Positions 26,324-35,183 of a stretch of DNA of 64,000 bases are shown here, piece after piece. How positions within the stretch are numbered: position 1 is the first letter of the stretch; each line of letters opens with the position of its first letter. The DNA comes from Polycladidibacter stylochi. Its GTDB lineage: Bacteria; Pseudomonadota; Alphaproteobacteria; Rhizobiales; Stappiaceae. Location: the NCBI RefSeq assembly GCF_001562055.1, contig NZ_LLWE01000019.1, forward strand, positions 161,756-225,755, in the 5' to 3' direction. The position numbers were made by a program, and so were the translations under genes. The notes under the pieces were generated by a model, which made no database searches, was not told the DNA's origin, and saw only the letters and a list, made by a program, of their open reading frames with translations.

Positions 26324-27499
26324 ATGGCTGAAATGATGCAAACACAGGCAGGGGATGCCGGGGCATTTAAGCGGTTCGATCTGAGCCGCGTTCCCTCCCC
26401 TTGTTTTGTGGTGGATGAAGCGACGCTGGAGCGGAACCTCAAGATCCTTGCGGATGTGGGAGATCGCTCCGGCGCTCATATTTTGGCTGCGCTGAAAGCG
26501 TTTTCCATGTTTGCTGTCGCGCCGCTGGTGCGCCGGTATTTGCAAGGCACCTGTGCCTCTGGCCTCTATGAGGCCAAGCTGGGACGGGAGAAATATGGCG
26601 GTGAGGTTGCCACTTTCTGTGCTGGCTACAAGGCCAGTGAGTTTGAGCAGATCCTCTCTTATTCAGACCATGTGATTTTCAATAGTGCCAGCCAGAAACA
26701 AGCCCTGCTGCCGCTGGTTGCGAAGGCAGACCACCCCGTAAGTGTGGGCTTGCGGATCAATCCCGAGCACTCCGAGGGCGAGATTGCCAAGTATGATCCT
26801 TGCGCACCGTGTTCGCGGCTTGGCACGCCGGTCTCCCAGCTTACGCCAGAGGTGATGGCGGGCATAGACGGGCTACACATGCATACGCTGTGCGAGCAAG
26901 GTTTTGAGCCACTGGCCCGCACATGGGCGGCGGTTGAGCCCAAGCTGGCTCCGTACTTACCGCAGCTGAAATGGCTTAACTTTGGGGGCGGTCATCACAT
27001 TACCCGCGCCGATTACGACCGCGAGGCGCTCATAGCGTTTATTAAGGATTTGAAGGTACGCACCGGACTTGAAATTTATCTGGAGCCGGGCGAGGCTGTC
27101 GCACTTGATACGGGCATACTGGTAGGCGAAATCCTCGATTTGCCCAAGAACACCATGAACCTTGCAATCTGCGATATCTCCGCAACTTGCCATATGCCAG
27201 ATGTTATCGAAGCGCCTTATCGCCCTGCCATGCTGGGCGAAGTAAGTGAGGGGCATTGTTATCGTTTTGGCGGCCCATCTTGCTTGGCCGGAGACGTGAT
27301 CGGCGATTACAGCTTTGATGCACCTTTGCAAGTGGGACAACGGTTCGCCTTTCTTGATCAAGCGCATTATTCCATGGTGAAAACCAATAGTTTCAACGGG
27401 GTACCGCTGCCAAGTATTGCGCTTTGGAACTCGGATACCGACGCGCTAGCCATGATCAGGCAATTCTCCTATGAGGATTTTTTAGGGCGCCTGTCTTGA
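26324..27499 (+). CDS. nspC: Carboxy(nor)spermidine decarboxylase
   Basis: 391 residues of fold-III PLP decarboxylases. The PLP lysine lies in ILAALKAFSMFAV (Lys58), with GLYEAKLGREKYGGE, VGLRINPEHSEG, GLHMHTLCEQGFEPL, WLNFGGGHHITR and EPGEAVALDTG further on, and CLAGDVIGDYSF near the C-terminus as the active-site Cys region. It removes the carboxylate of carboxyspermidine to give spermidine. The start codon lies three bases after the dehydrogenase stop, so translation is probably coupled. Confidence 0.94.
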   Translation: MAEMMQTQAGDAGAFKRFDLSRVPSPCFVVDEATLERNLKILADVGDRSGAHILAALKAFSMFAVAPLVRRYLQGTCASGLYEAKLGREKYGGEVATFCAGYKASEFEQILSYSDHVIFNSASQKQALLPLVAKADHPVSVGLRINPEHSEGEIAKYDPCAPCSRLGTPVSQLTPEVMAGIDGLHMHTLCEQGFEPLARTWAAVEPKLAPYLPQLKWLNFGGGHHITRADYDREALIAFIKDLKVRTGLEIYLEPGEAVALDTGILVGEILDLPKNTMNLAICDISATCHMPDVIEAPYRPAMLGEVSEGHCYRFGGPSCLAGDVIGDYSFDAPLQVGQRFAFLDQAHYSMVKTNSFNGVPLPSIALWNSDTDALAMIRQFSYEDFLGRLS

Positions 27500-27544
27500 G
27501 CATCAAGCCGCGATGGCTTTCTAGCGACCTTAAGGACACAACAG

Positions 27545-28402
27545 ATGACAGTTTTTCTCGATAGTGAGTTAAGCGCGGATGAGCGCAACACCGAGAGCCG
27601 GTTTCAGGTTATTCCCATGCCGCTCGAGCGTACAGTTTCCTACGGTTCGGGCACGGCTTCGGGGCCTGAAGCCATTATCAATGCCAGTAATGAGCTGGAG
27701 CGGTTATGCCAGGGCAAGTTTCCTTGCGAAGCTGGCATTTTCACCCAACCGGTTGTGGCGTGTGATGGACCCTTGCCTGACGTGATGGAGCGGCTGGCAA
27801 AGTGCACTGAAGCGGCTGTCTTGGCGGGGCAGTTGCCGGTGACATTGGGCGGCGAGCATTCCCTCAGCTTTGGCGCGGTAAGCGGCGTTGCGCGGGCTTT
27901 GGCGCAGCAAGGCGAAGGGCCGATTGGGATTGTGCAGATTGATGCCCACGCGGACTTGCGCATTGCCTACCAAGGAGAGCCACATTCGCACGCTTCAGTT
28001 ATGAATCTTCTGGTAGAAGATGGCGTTAAGCTGGCGCAATTTGGCGTACGCGCCCTATGCGAACAAGAGGTGCAATCACGCGAGAAATTCGGGGTGTTTT
28101 ACAAGGATGCGGAAGAGCTGGTGACTGGTAACGTTTTTGATGTAGCGCTGCCCGAGGATTTTCCGCAAAATGTTTACATCTCATTCGATGTAGACGGCAT
28201 TGACCCATCGCAAATGCCAGCAACAGGGACGCCGGTGCCCGGTGGTCTTAGCTACTATCAAGCGCTGCATTTGGTGGAGAATAGCCTGAAAGGGCGGCGC
28301 TGCGTAGGAATGGATATTGTCGAGCTGGCCCCGAATGGCGATCCCGCTTGGGATTTCACGACAGCGCAAATCGTTTATCGCCTGATGGCCGCAACGCTTT
28401 AG
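27545..28402 (+). CDS. speB: Agmatinase
   Basis: 285 residues of the ureohydrolase family. Mn-binding motifs are GGEHSLSFGA, QIDAHADLR, SHASVM and SFDVDGIDPSQMP, with GMDIVELAPNGDP at the end. TVSYGSGTASGPEAI at the N-terminus is agmatinase-like. It hydrolyses agmatine to putrescine and urea, linking SpeA to the carboxyspermidine branch. AAGGA precedes the ATG. It is last in the operon; a strong terminator follows 27 bp downstream. Confidence 0.92.
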   Translation: MTVFLDSELSADERNTESRFQVIPMPLERTVSYGSGTASGPEAIINASNELERLCQGKFPCEAGIFTQPVVACDGPLPDVMERLAKCTEAAVLAGQLPVTLGGEHSLSFGAVSGVARALAQQGEGPIGIVQIDAHADLRIAYQGEPHSHASVMNLLVEDGVKLAQFGVRALCEQEVQSREKFGVFYKDAEELVTGNVFDVALPEDFPQNVYISFDVDGIDPSQMPATGTPVPGGLSYYQALHLVENSLKGRRCVGMDIVELAPNGDPAWDFTTAQIVYRLMAATL

Positions 28403-28429
28403 TTTATCCATCAAGACACCGACAATATA

Positions 28430-28467
28430 GAAAACGGCCCGGAAGCTAGAACTTCCGGGCCGTTTTC
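28430..28467. terminator. Strong bidirectional terminator between speB and dctM
   Basis: GAAAACGGCCCGGAAG (28430-28445) pairs perfectly over 16 bp with CTTCCGGGCCGTTTTC (28452-28467), loop CTAGAA. A-rich and T-rich flanks suit termination in both directions, from speB and from convergent dctM. Confidence 0.9.
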
Positions 28468-28472
28468 AATTT

Positions 28473-29873
28473 TTAATTGGTTATGATTTCTGGCCCCATA
28501 ATTGTTGTGGGCAAGAAAGTTGAGAGCCAAGGAACGTAAGTTACCAGCACGAGGAAAAGCAGCAGAACGAGTACGAACGGCGTTGCAGCACGTACCACCT
28601 GCACCAAACTCATGCCTGTAATCCCCGAGGTCACGAACAAGTTGAGACCAATTGGCGGGGTGATCATGCCAATTTCCATGTTCACAACCATAATGATGCC
28701 CAAGTGAATTGGGTCAACACCCAGCTCGATGGCAATCGGGAAGACAACCGGTGCCACAATGAGCAGCAGGCCGGACGGTTCCATAAACTGGCCACCAATG
28801 AGCAGCAGGATATTGACGGCAATCAGGAATGTGAACCAGTTAAAGCCAGCATCTACCATCCAGTCTGTAATGACCTGCGGAATCCGTTCGGCGGTGAGCG
28901 TGTGGGCAAACAACATGGCGTTGACGATGATAAACATCAACATCACCGTGGTCTTGGCGGATTCAACAAATACCTTTTTGGTATCGCGGTGGAAAAACGC
29001 CGGAAAGAAACGGGTAATAATCAGCCAAGTATTGCGAATGACGGCATCGCCCATGCTTTCGCCAGGACGACGCCATACTTCACCTGCCAATGGGCCCATA
29101 TCACGGTAGACAAACAGCGCAATGAGTGCTGCATAAACGGCTGCAACGGCAGCTGCTTCCGTTGGTGTGAACACACCTAGATAAATACCACCCAAAATGA
29201 TGACCATTAGGAACATACCAAAGGCAGCCTCTGAGAAAGAGTGCCACAACTGGGAAATCTTCGGAAATGGTTGGGCTGGCATATTTTTTTTGCGAGCGAT
29301 CAGATAAATCGTGCCCATAAGCATAAGGCCTGCCACGGTGCCTGGAATAACACCGGCAAGGAACATACGGCCAACCGACACATTGGTCGCAGCTGCGTAC
29401 ACCACCATGACGATAGAAGGGGGAATAAGTATGCCCAAAGTCCCAGCATTAGCCACAATACCGGCTGCAAAGTCTTTCGAATAACCTGCACGCTGCATGG
29501 CCGCGATAGAGATCGTTCCTATAGCTACAACCGTTGCAGGTGAAGAGCCGGAAAGGGCCGCAAAGATCATACAGGCGAAAACTGCTGCAATGGCGAGACC
29601 GCCGCGAATCCAACCCACGGTATCAATGGCAAAGTTCACGATACGACGGGCAACGCCACCGGTAGACATGAAACTGGAGGCCAGAATAAAGAATGGGATT
29701 GCCAGCAATGTGAAGTTTTGTGAGGCATTGAACAACTGTACAGCTACAGCGCTCATACTGTCATGGGAGAAAAACAGTGTATAGAGCACGGCCGATAAGC
29801 CAAGAGCAATGGCAATAGGTGCGCCGATCAATAGCAAGACCAGCACCATAATGAACAAAAAAGCGGTTTCCAT
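28473..29873 (-). CDS. dctM: TRAP transporter large permease, DctM type
   Basis: 466 residues, about 12 membrane segments of the DctM/GltPh-like elevator fold. Typical motifs are GAPIAIALGLSAVLY, FILASSFMSTGGVARRIVNFA, FAALSGSSPATVVAIGTI, AGTLGILIPPSIVMVVYA and the repeat-2 MEIGMITPPIGLNLFVTSGI. A cytoplasmic insertion (about residues 235-310) is longer than in short DctM proteins. It carries the substrate across the inner membrane using the Na+ gradient, with DctQ and the periplasmic DctP. The dctQ stop lies a few bases before its ATG. Confidence 0.94.
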   Translation of the reverse strand: METAFLFIMVLVLLLIGAPIAIALGLSAVLYTLFFSHDSMSAVAVQLFNASQNFTLLAIPFFILASSFMSTGGVARRIVNFAIDTVGWIRGGLAIAAVFACMIFAALSGSSPATVVAIGTISIAAMQRAGYSKDFAAGIVANAGTLGILIPPSIVMVVYAAATNVSVGRMFLAGVIPGTVAGLMLMGTIYLIARKKNMPAQPFPKISQLWHSFSEAAFGMFLMVIILGGIYLGVFTPTEAAAVAAVYAALIALFVYRDMGPLAGEVWRRPGESMGDAVIRNTWLIITRFFPAFFHRDTKKVFVESAKTTVMLMFIIVNAMLFAHTLTAERIPQVITDWMVDAGFNWFTFLIAVNILLLIGGQFMEPSGLLLIVAPVVFPIAIELGVDPIHLGIIMVVNMEIGMITPPIGLNLFVTSGITGMSLVQVVRAATPFVLVLLLFLVLVTYVPWLSTFLPTTIMGPEIITN

Positions 29874-29878
29874 CGGGG

Positions 29879-30511
29879 CTAGTCCTTTAATACGTCTTTA
29901 TTATCTTCCACCAGCTCTTCAGCTTCATGGGCAGCAATTAGGGCATGTCTTTTGCCAAGCATGATTTGCCAAAATGCTTGGATAGAACGAAAAGCAAGCA
30001 AGCCAAGGCCGAGTGGCAGCATGACATACGATGTCCAGCGCGGGATGCGTTCTTTAACACCAAAAAATTCTTGGGCCCATTCAGGGAAGCGAAGGTCAAC
30101 CATGCCGATAGGTAGCTTGTAGAATTTAGCAACATATGCCCAAGCACCTCCACTTGCGCCACGGTTTTCCAGGTTGAGTAAGTGCGCAACCCATGAGGCA
30201 TCGATGAGCAAAACAGCATAAAGGAGTGTTGCCAGTGCACCGAGCATAGCAAACAAACGGTAGATAGGCTTGGGGAACAGGCCTGTAAGGGCATCAACCC
30301 CCAGATGCGAGCTGATTTTAATGCCGTAGCTCATTCCAAACAGGATAAGCCAGGCAAAGCAAACACGCGTGAATTCAAGTGCGCCACCCCAACCCGAGTT
30401 AAAGCCGTAGCGTGCAACTACTTGCGAAAAGGTTGTCAGTGTCATCACTGCCAGCAGGAAGGCAATAAGGTTTTCTTCCAACCCATCAATAAAGCTTTTT
30501 AGTTTTGACAA
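29879..30511 (-). CDS. dctQ: TRAP transporter small permease, DctQ type
   Basis: 210 residues with four membrane helices (about residues 12-30, 46-66, 86-108 and 157-178). The conserved region WGGALEFTRVCFAWLILFGMSYG marks DctQ. A charged C-terminal tail (AHEAEELVEDNKDVLKD) is cytoplasmic. It forms the membrane complex with DctM. It lies between dctP and dctM; the 88-bp gap to dctP leaves room for a processing or attenuation site, but none is obvious. Confidence 0.92.
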   Translation of the reverse strand: MSKLKSFIDGLEENLIAFLLAVMTLTTFSQVVARYGFNSGWGGALEFTRVCFAWLILFGMSYGIKISSHLGVDALTGLFPKPIYRLFAMLGALATLLYAVLLIDASWVAHLLNLENRGASGGAWAYVAKFYKLPIGMVDLRFPEWAQEFFGVKERIPRWTSYVMLPLGLGLLAFRSIQAFWQIMLGKRHALIAAHEAEELVEDNKDVLKD

Positions 30512-30599
30512 TGTGTTTCCCCCTGATGCATCCGGCTATACACGGCAACATCTTATTGGGTAGCCCCGAAGCATAGATGCCCGGGGCTGCCATTAGTAA

Positions 30600-31601
30600 T
30601 TATTTATTGGATGCGACAGCCGCGTCGATGTAGTCTTGACCAATGTCGTCAGCAAACTTGCCCCATACAGGCTTCATGGTATCAACCCATTGTTGACGCT
30701 GTTCAGGTGTCAGTTCACGTACAACAGTGCCGGCTTCAATTACTTTTTGCTTGTTCTCTTCGTTAATTGCAGTGGAACGCGCGTTATACTCGTCTGCCAC
30801 TTCATTAAAGATTTTCAAGAACTGCTCACGAACATCTGGCTTTAAGCTTTCCAGCCATTCAGTAGAGGTTACAGCAAGGTATGTGAGAAGCTGGTGGTTG
30901 GTTTCTGTAATACCATCTTGTACTTCAAAGAACTTCTTGGTGTAGATGTTGGACCAAGTATTCTCCTGACCATCGACAACACCGGTTTGCAGCGCGCCGT
31001 ATACCTCTTTAAAGGCCAGCTTTTGCGCGTTGCCGCCCATAGCCTCGATCATTGCTACAGCAACATCGGAGGTTTGAACACGGAACTTCAAGCCTTCAGC
31101 ATCTGATGGTACCAGCAATGGCTTATTGGCTGAAAAGCTCTTCAAACCATTGAAAACATAACCAACACCGGTGAAGCCCATGTCAGACATAGCGAGCAAA
31201 AGCTCTTGCCCTTTTTCACCTTTAGTGAAGGTGTTCACCGCATCCATGTCTTTAAACAGGAATGGCAAGTCAAACAAACGGTACTTCAAAGAGTAAGCTT
31301 CAAACTTTGCCAGTGAAGGTGCTGCCAATTGCACGTCACCTAAAAGAAGCGCTTCCATGACTTTGTCATCATCAAACAATTGTGAACTTGGAAAGACCTG
31401 CATACATGCAATGCCATCCATTTCTTTGTTGATGCGTGCTGCCAATGCGTTGGCCATTTCACCTTTCGGGTGGCCTTTTGCAGAAACAACATGGCTAAAC
31501 TTGATAACCATTTCACCATCATTACATTCTTCTGCCGCTTGAGCAGGAATGGAAAGGGCGAAGGATAGGGCCGCTGTTGCAGCTAAGATTTGCTTTTTCA
31601 T
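30600..31601 (-). CDS. dctP: TRAP transporter periplasmic substrate-binding protein, DctP type
   Basis: 333 residues from ATG 31601 (MKKQILAATAALSFALS), with GGGAGC upstream; a Sec signal peptide is cleaved near AQAA-EE. Motifs are IKFSHVVSAKGHPKGEMAN, GYVFNGLKSFSANKPL, LKFRVQTSDVAVAMIEAMGG (the arginine that binds the substrate carboxylate) and GVVDGQENTWSNIYTKKFFEVQ. The family binds C4-dicarboxylates or other organic acids; the DctB/DctD genes next door support a C4-dicarboxylate. Expression is probably sigma54-dependent from 31655-31672. Confidence 0.94.
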   Translation of the reverse strand: MKKQILAATAALSFALSIPAQAAEECNDGEMVIKFSHVVSAKGHPKGEMANALAARINKEMDGIACMQVFPSSQLFDDDKVMEALLLGDVQLAAPSLAKFEAYSLKYRLFDLPFLFKDMDAVNTFTKGEKGQELLLAMSDMGFTGVGYVFNGLKSFSANKPLLVPSDAEGLKFRVQTSDVAVAMIEAMGGNAQKLAFKEVYGALQTGVVDGQENTWSNIYTKKFFEVQDGITETNHQLLTYLAVTSTEWLESLKPDVREQFLKIFNEVADEYNARSTAINEENKQKVIEAGTVVRELTPEQRQQWVDTMKPVWGKFADDIGQDYIDAAVASNK

Positions 31602-31654
31602 AGAATTGCTCCCGATTAGTCGCTGGGTCCTCCCAGACCCGATAGCAACCATTC

Positions 31655-31672
31655 AGCAATTCCTGTGCCAAA
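31655..31672 (-). promoter_or_regulatory. Sigma54 (-24/-12) promoter of dctPQM
   Basis: On the minus strand TTTGGCACAGGAATTGCT matches the consensus TGGCACN5TTGC perfectly. It is 54 bp before the dctP ATG, giving a start site near 31645 and a leader of about 44 nt. DctD encoded next door is a sigma54 activator. Confidence 0.88.
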
Positions 31673-31691
31673 TTATAAAAATTATAAAAAA

Positions 31692-31705
31692 CTTAGATAT
31701 CTAAG
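31692..31705 (-). promoter_or_regulatory. Candidate DctD upstream activating site
   Basis: Perfect 14-bp palindrome CTTAGATATCTAAG, about 20 bp upstream of the -24 box. This is close for an enhancer; further sites may lie towards 31800. Assignment to DctD is by position only. Confidence 0.35.
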
Positions 31706-31808
31706 GGTTTCCACGCTCAGACATTACGTCGCAATTCAAACTCCTCACCGAAATGTTTCCAAATAGGTACATACGTATTTTCCGCATGTGTCACTTTCGT
31801 GTCATACT

Positions 31809-33188
31809 TTAGGGTGATATCTCAACGGAAGATTCTTCTTTATCAACGGAAAGCCCGTATTTCTTCATTTTTTCATAGAGCGATTTTCTGGAAAGCTGGA
31901 GCGCTTCATAAGTTGGCTTAAGCTTGCCTTCATTTTGCTGCAAACTTTGAACGATCAAGTGGCGCTCGTAATCGGCGATTTGTTCGGCAAGAGGTTTAGA
32001 GCATGGCATTGCTGAACTCTGCTGCCCTTCTCCCTTCTCGCCGGGTTTCAACGCCCCTTCTAAACCTAATACAAAACGGTCGGCCACATTGCGCAGCTCC
32101 CTCACATTACCTGGCCACTCTTTTTGCATTAATTCTTGCATAAATTGAGCCGTAACCTCTGGTAAGTCACGCCGGTATCTCGCGCGAGCACTTCGTGCCA
32201 AGTGCAAGAACAACAAAGGGATATCTTCTCGCCGCTCTCTTAACGGCGGTAAAGACAGGGTAATGACATTGAGGCGGTAATATAAGTCTTTGCGAAATAG
32301 CCCCTGATCGCTCATAGCCGATAGGTCGTCTTTCGTGGCCGCAATAAAGCGCAGATCCAGCTCAATAGCCCTATTGGAACCCAGGCGCTCTATAGAACGG
32401 TTTTCAATGACACGCAGTAGCTTGACTTGCAACTCAAGGGGCATGGATTCAATTTCGTCTAAAAACACCGTACCGCCGTGCGCATGCTCTAGTTTTCCAA
32501 TACGCTGGTTACTTGCGCCGGTAAAAGCGCCGCGCTCATGGCCGAACAGCTCTGATTCAATTATTTCAGCTGGAAGTGCGCCACAATTCAGTGCCACGAA
32601 CGGTTTATCCTTGCGCATACCCTCATCATGTAAGGCTCTGGCAACCACCTCTTTACCCGCTCCGGTTTCTCCCAGTATCAAAACATCGGCATCGGTATCT
32701 GCCAATGTACGGATCATATCACGCAAATGCTCGATAGCCGGGGACTTGCCAACCAATCGCTGTTCCAGTCCGGAATGATCCCCCAGTTCTTCGCGCAGGA
32801 CACGATTTTCCAATGTAAGACGACGTTTTTCCAACGCCCGCTTGACGATTGCACTCAAATTATTGATAGAAAATGGCTTTTCTTGAAAATCATAGGCACC
32901 TTTACGCATAGCCTCAACCGCTAAAGGCACATCACCATGTCCTGTCATTAAAACAACAGGTAGTGCGGCATCAATTTCAAAAGCTGCACGCATGAGCTCA
33001 AAACCATCCATTTTCGGCATGCGTATATCGCTCACCAATACCCCGTCAAACTCGTAGGATATATAATCGAGGGCTTTTTCCGGGCGGTCCAAAGCAACAA
33101 CTGTGAAGCCAGCAAGCTCAAGACCTTCGGCAAGAGCCTCACGCATATCCTGATCATCATCGACGAGTAATATGGTTGCTTTGTTCAT
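31809..33188 (-). CDS. dctD: Sigma54-dependent C4-dicarboxylate response regulator
   Basis: 459 residues from ATG 33188 ([15 protein letters not shown]). The receiver domain has VDDDQD and the phosphoacceptor Asp in VLVSDIRMPKMDG, with MTGHGD and the switch Lys in YDFQEKPF. The AAA+ domain has Walker A GETGAGKEVVARALHD, the sigma54-contact loop ERGAFTGAS, Walker B GGTVFLDEIESMPL and R-fingers in YYRLNVITLSLPPLRER. The C-terminal Fis-type helix-turn-helix is KLKPTYEALQLSRKSLYEKM. It activates dctPQM from the -24/-12 promoter. Its ATG overlaps the dctB stop by one base. Confidence 0.94.
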   Translation of the reverse strand: MNKATILLVDDDQDMREALAEGLELAGFTVVALDRPEKALDYISYEFDGVLVSDIRMPKMDGFELMRAAFEIDAALPVVLMTGHGDVPLAVEAMRKGAYDFQEKPFSINNLSAIVKRALEKRRLTLENRVLREELGDHSGLEQRLVGKSPAIEHLRDMIRTLADTDADVLILGETGAGKEVVARALHDEGMRKDKPFVALNCGALPAEIIESELFGHERGAFTGASNQRIGKLEHAHGGTVFLDEIESMPLELQVKLLRVIENRSIERLGSNRAIELDLRFIAATKDDLSAMSDQGLFRKDLYYRLNVITLSLPPLRERREDIPLLFLHLARSARARYRRDLPEVTAQFMQELMQKEWPGNVRELRNVADRFVLGLEGALKPGEKGEGQQSSAMPCSKPLAEQIADYERHLIVQSLQQNEGKLKPTYEALQLSRKSLYEKMKKYGLSVDKEESSVEISP

Positions 33189-35023
33189 TATATCTCTAAC
33201 AGCTCCTGAGCATGGCCTTGTTTTTTCAGGCGGACACAAAAGCATGCTCCACCCGTTGGAGAGGGGCTATAACTGAGTGAGCCGCCCATGTCGCGCATTA
33301 TTTTATAGGCAATTGCGAGGCCGAGCCCCAAACCCTCACCAACATCCTTGGTTGTAAAAAATGGATCGAAAATCTGGCTTGCAGTCTGCGGGGACACCCC
33401 GCCCCCGTTATCTATTATGGATATTTCGGTAAAATCCGTATCATCGGTAACACATATGGTTAGCTTTGGTGAATCTGCAAATTTCATCGCATCCACTGCA
33501 TTGCTAATGAGGTTCATAAGTACTTGCGTCAATCGAACCTGACAGGCATTGACAAAAATCGAGGATGATAGGCGTTGGTACTCTAGTTCAATGCCCTGTT
33601 GTTTTAGGCGCGGCCCTGCAAGTAACAGTGCTTCATCGATGACAGGCAAAATATCGACTTGTCTGATTTCACTACCGGCCTTACGTGAAAAACCTTTTAA
33701 AGTCTGGCTAATAGCCGCCATGCGGTCAACCATTGCTATGACACGTTGTAGATTTTTTTCTAACTTGTCGGATTTATTTTGTTTTTGCCATAGCAAGGCA
33801 TTTTCAGCATGCATGCGAATAGCACCCAGCGGTTGGCTGAATTCGTGGGAAAGGGCAGCAGACATTTCGCCCAGCGTTGCCAGCTTTGCCGATTGGATCA
33901 AGCCTGCTTGTGTTTGTTGCAACTCACTTTCTGTAAGCTTATGCTTTGTCACTTCACGCTCTAGACGTTGGTTGGCCTCAAAGAGTGCTGCGGTACGCTC
34001 TTCTACTCTTTGCTCCAACTCCTCAGCGGTACGGCTATTCATTTCTATACGCTCTAATAAACGCCAGCGGCGGTCTAGCGTATACATAAGCAAACAAAGG
34101 GCCAAAAGCTGGAGTAGAGCTGAAATAACAGAAGTTCGCAGCGTTTGCTTTTTAACCTCTTCAATGCTGCTGAGAATAAATAGTTGCCAGCCCAAAACCG
34201 GTAGCTGCTTTGATAAATATAAAAACTCTTGGCTTACACCTTTTTCTCGTTTCTCAAGTGAAGCCAATGATACGGTTTCCACCGGCCCCGTTAACTGATC
34301 TAACGTCACAGTATTTAGGTTTTCCTCTTGCGAGAGAATAATCTTGGGAACAGGTTTGCCACGCCATGAACTGCGGTTGGTTATAGCGACAATTCTTTTT
34401 GGGGTTATGGCTGCCAGCGCGTCGGACGTTAAAGCCCAATCCTGCTCGACTTCGTTTAGCGAAAGACGTAGGGCAACCATGCCAATAATCTGCTGTTGGC
34501 TTCGAACGGGTGCAACAAACAAATAACTCACGGCATTATCAACAGGTGAAATGAATGTATCACGCCCTAAACGGCCCTGTTGCGCCGATTTGAACGCACT
34601 ACTATTGCGATTGAATATTTGGCGTGAATGCGAACCTAAGCTGAAGCCGGGTAAATTGGAGCTAAAAAAATCACCATTCAAGTCAGTAAAAACGACTTCC
34701 TGCGCCCCTGACATACCGGCAATTCTTTTCGATACTTTGACCGCTTGATTGTGATTGCGGTTTTGTATGAGCTCTATAATGTCTGCCCGACGCGCAAGTA
34801 AGGGTGCCAGTAATCGGTATTTATCCAAATGATTTTCTAGGTTGGATAATTGCAGTGAAAGCGTTGCGGCCTTCCTCTCAATATGCGCATTGATATTTGC
34901 TTGCCAAGCAATGTGGTAGGTCGCCAGAGTGCCCATTACAAGCAATAGAGCACTACAAACGGCCAACAGTAACCGGTAGCTTAGTGATCCTGCCCACCTT
35001 ATTCGTGATTTGCCTACCTGCAA
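33188..35023 (-). CDS. dctB: C4-dicarboxylate sensor histidine kinase
   Basis: 611 residues. An N-terminal membrane helix (about 12-30), a periplasmic dCache-like sensor (about 35-300) and a second helix (about 302-322) precede a coiled coil ([21 protein letters not shown]). The dimerisation H-box is [20 protein letters not shown] (about residue 392), followed by the N-box [12 protein letters not shown], the G1 box DNGGGVS and the G2 box GLGLGLAIA. It phosphorylates DctD in response to periplasmic dicarboxylate. The gene overlaps dctD by one base, so the pair is cotranslated. Confidence 0.93.
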   Translation of the reverse strand: MQVGKSRIRWAGSLSYRLLLAVCSALLLVMGTLATYHIAWQANINAHIERKAATLSLQLSNLENHLDKYRLLAPLLARRADIIELIQNRNHNQAVKVSKRIAGMSGAQEVVFTDLNGDFFSSNLPGFSLGSHSRQIFNRNSSAFKSAQQGRLGRDTFISPVDNAVSYLFVAPVRSQQQIIGMVALRLSLNEVEQDWALTSDALAAITPKRIVAITNRSSWRGKPVPKIILSQEENLNTVTLDQLTGPVETVSLASLEKREKGVSQEFLYLSKQLPVLGWQLFILSSIEEVKKQTLRTSVISALLQLLALCLLMYTLDRRWRLLERIEMNSRTAEELEQRVEERTAALFEANQRLEREVTKHKLTESELQQTQAGLIQSAKLATLGEMSAALSHEFSQPLGAIRMHAENALLWQKQNKSDKLEKNLQRVIAMVDRMAAISQTLKGFSRKAGSEIRQVDILPVIDEALLLAGPRLKQQGIELEYQRLSSSIFVNACQVRLTQVLMNLISNAVDAMKFADSPKLTICVTDDTDFTEISIIDNGGGVSPQTASQIFDPFFTTKDVGEGLGLGLAIAYKIMRDMGGSLSYSPSPTGGACFCVRLKKQGHAQELLEI

Positions 35024-35183
35024 AAAAGCCTACCCTTTAAGCTCACATTACCTGAATGCCCAACATTGGTATATCAGATCACGATCAACGAATGAAACTG
35101 CTTTTTAAAGAAAATCGTAATAGAGATACAATGGATTGAGGCAAAGAACTAACGCACTTCTTCGCCTCATACATAGATCTACG

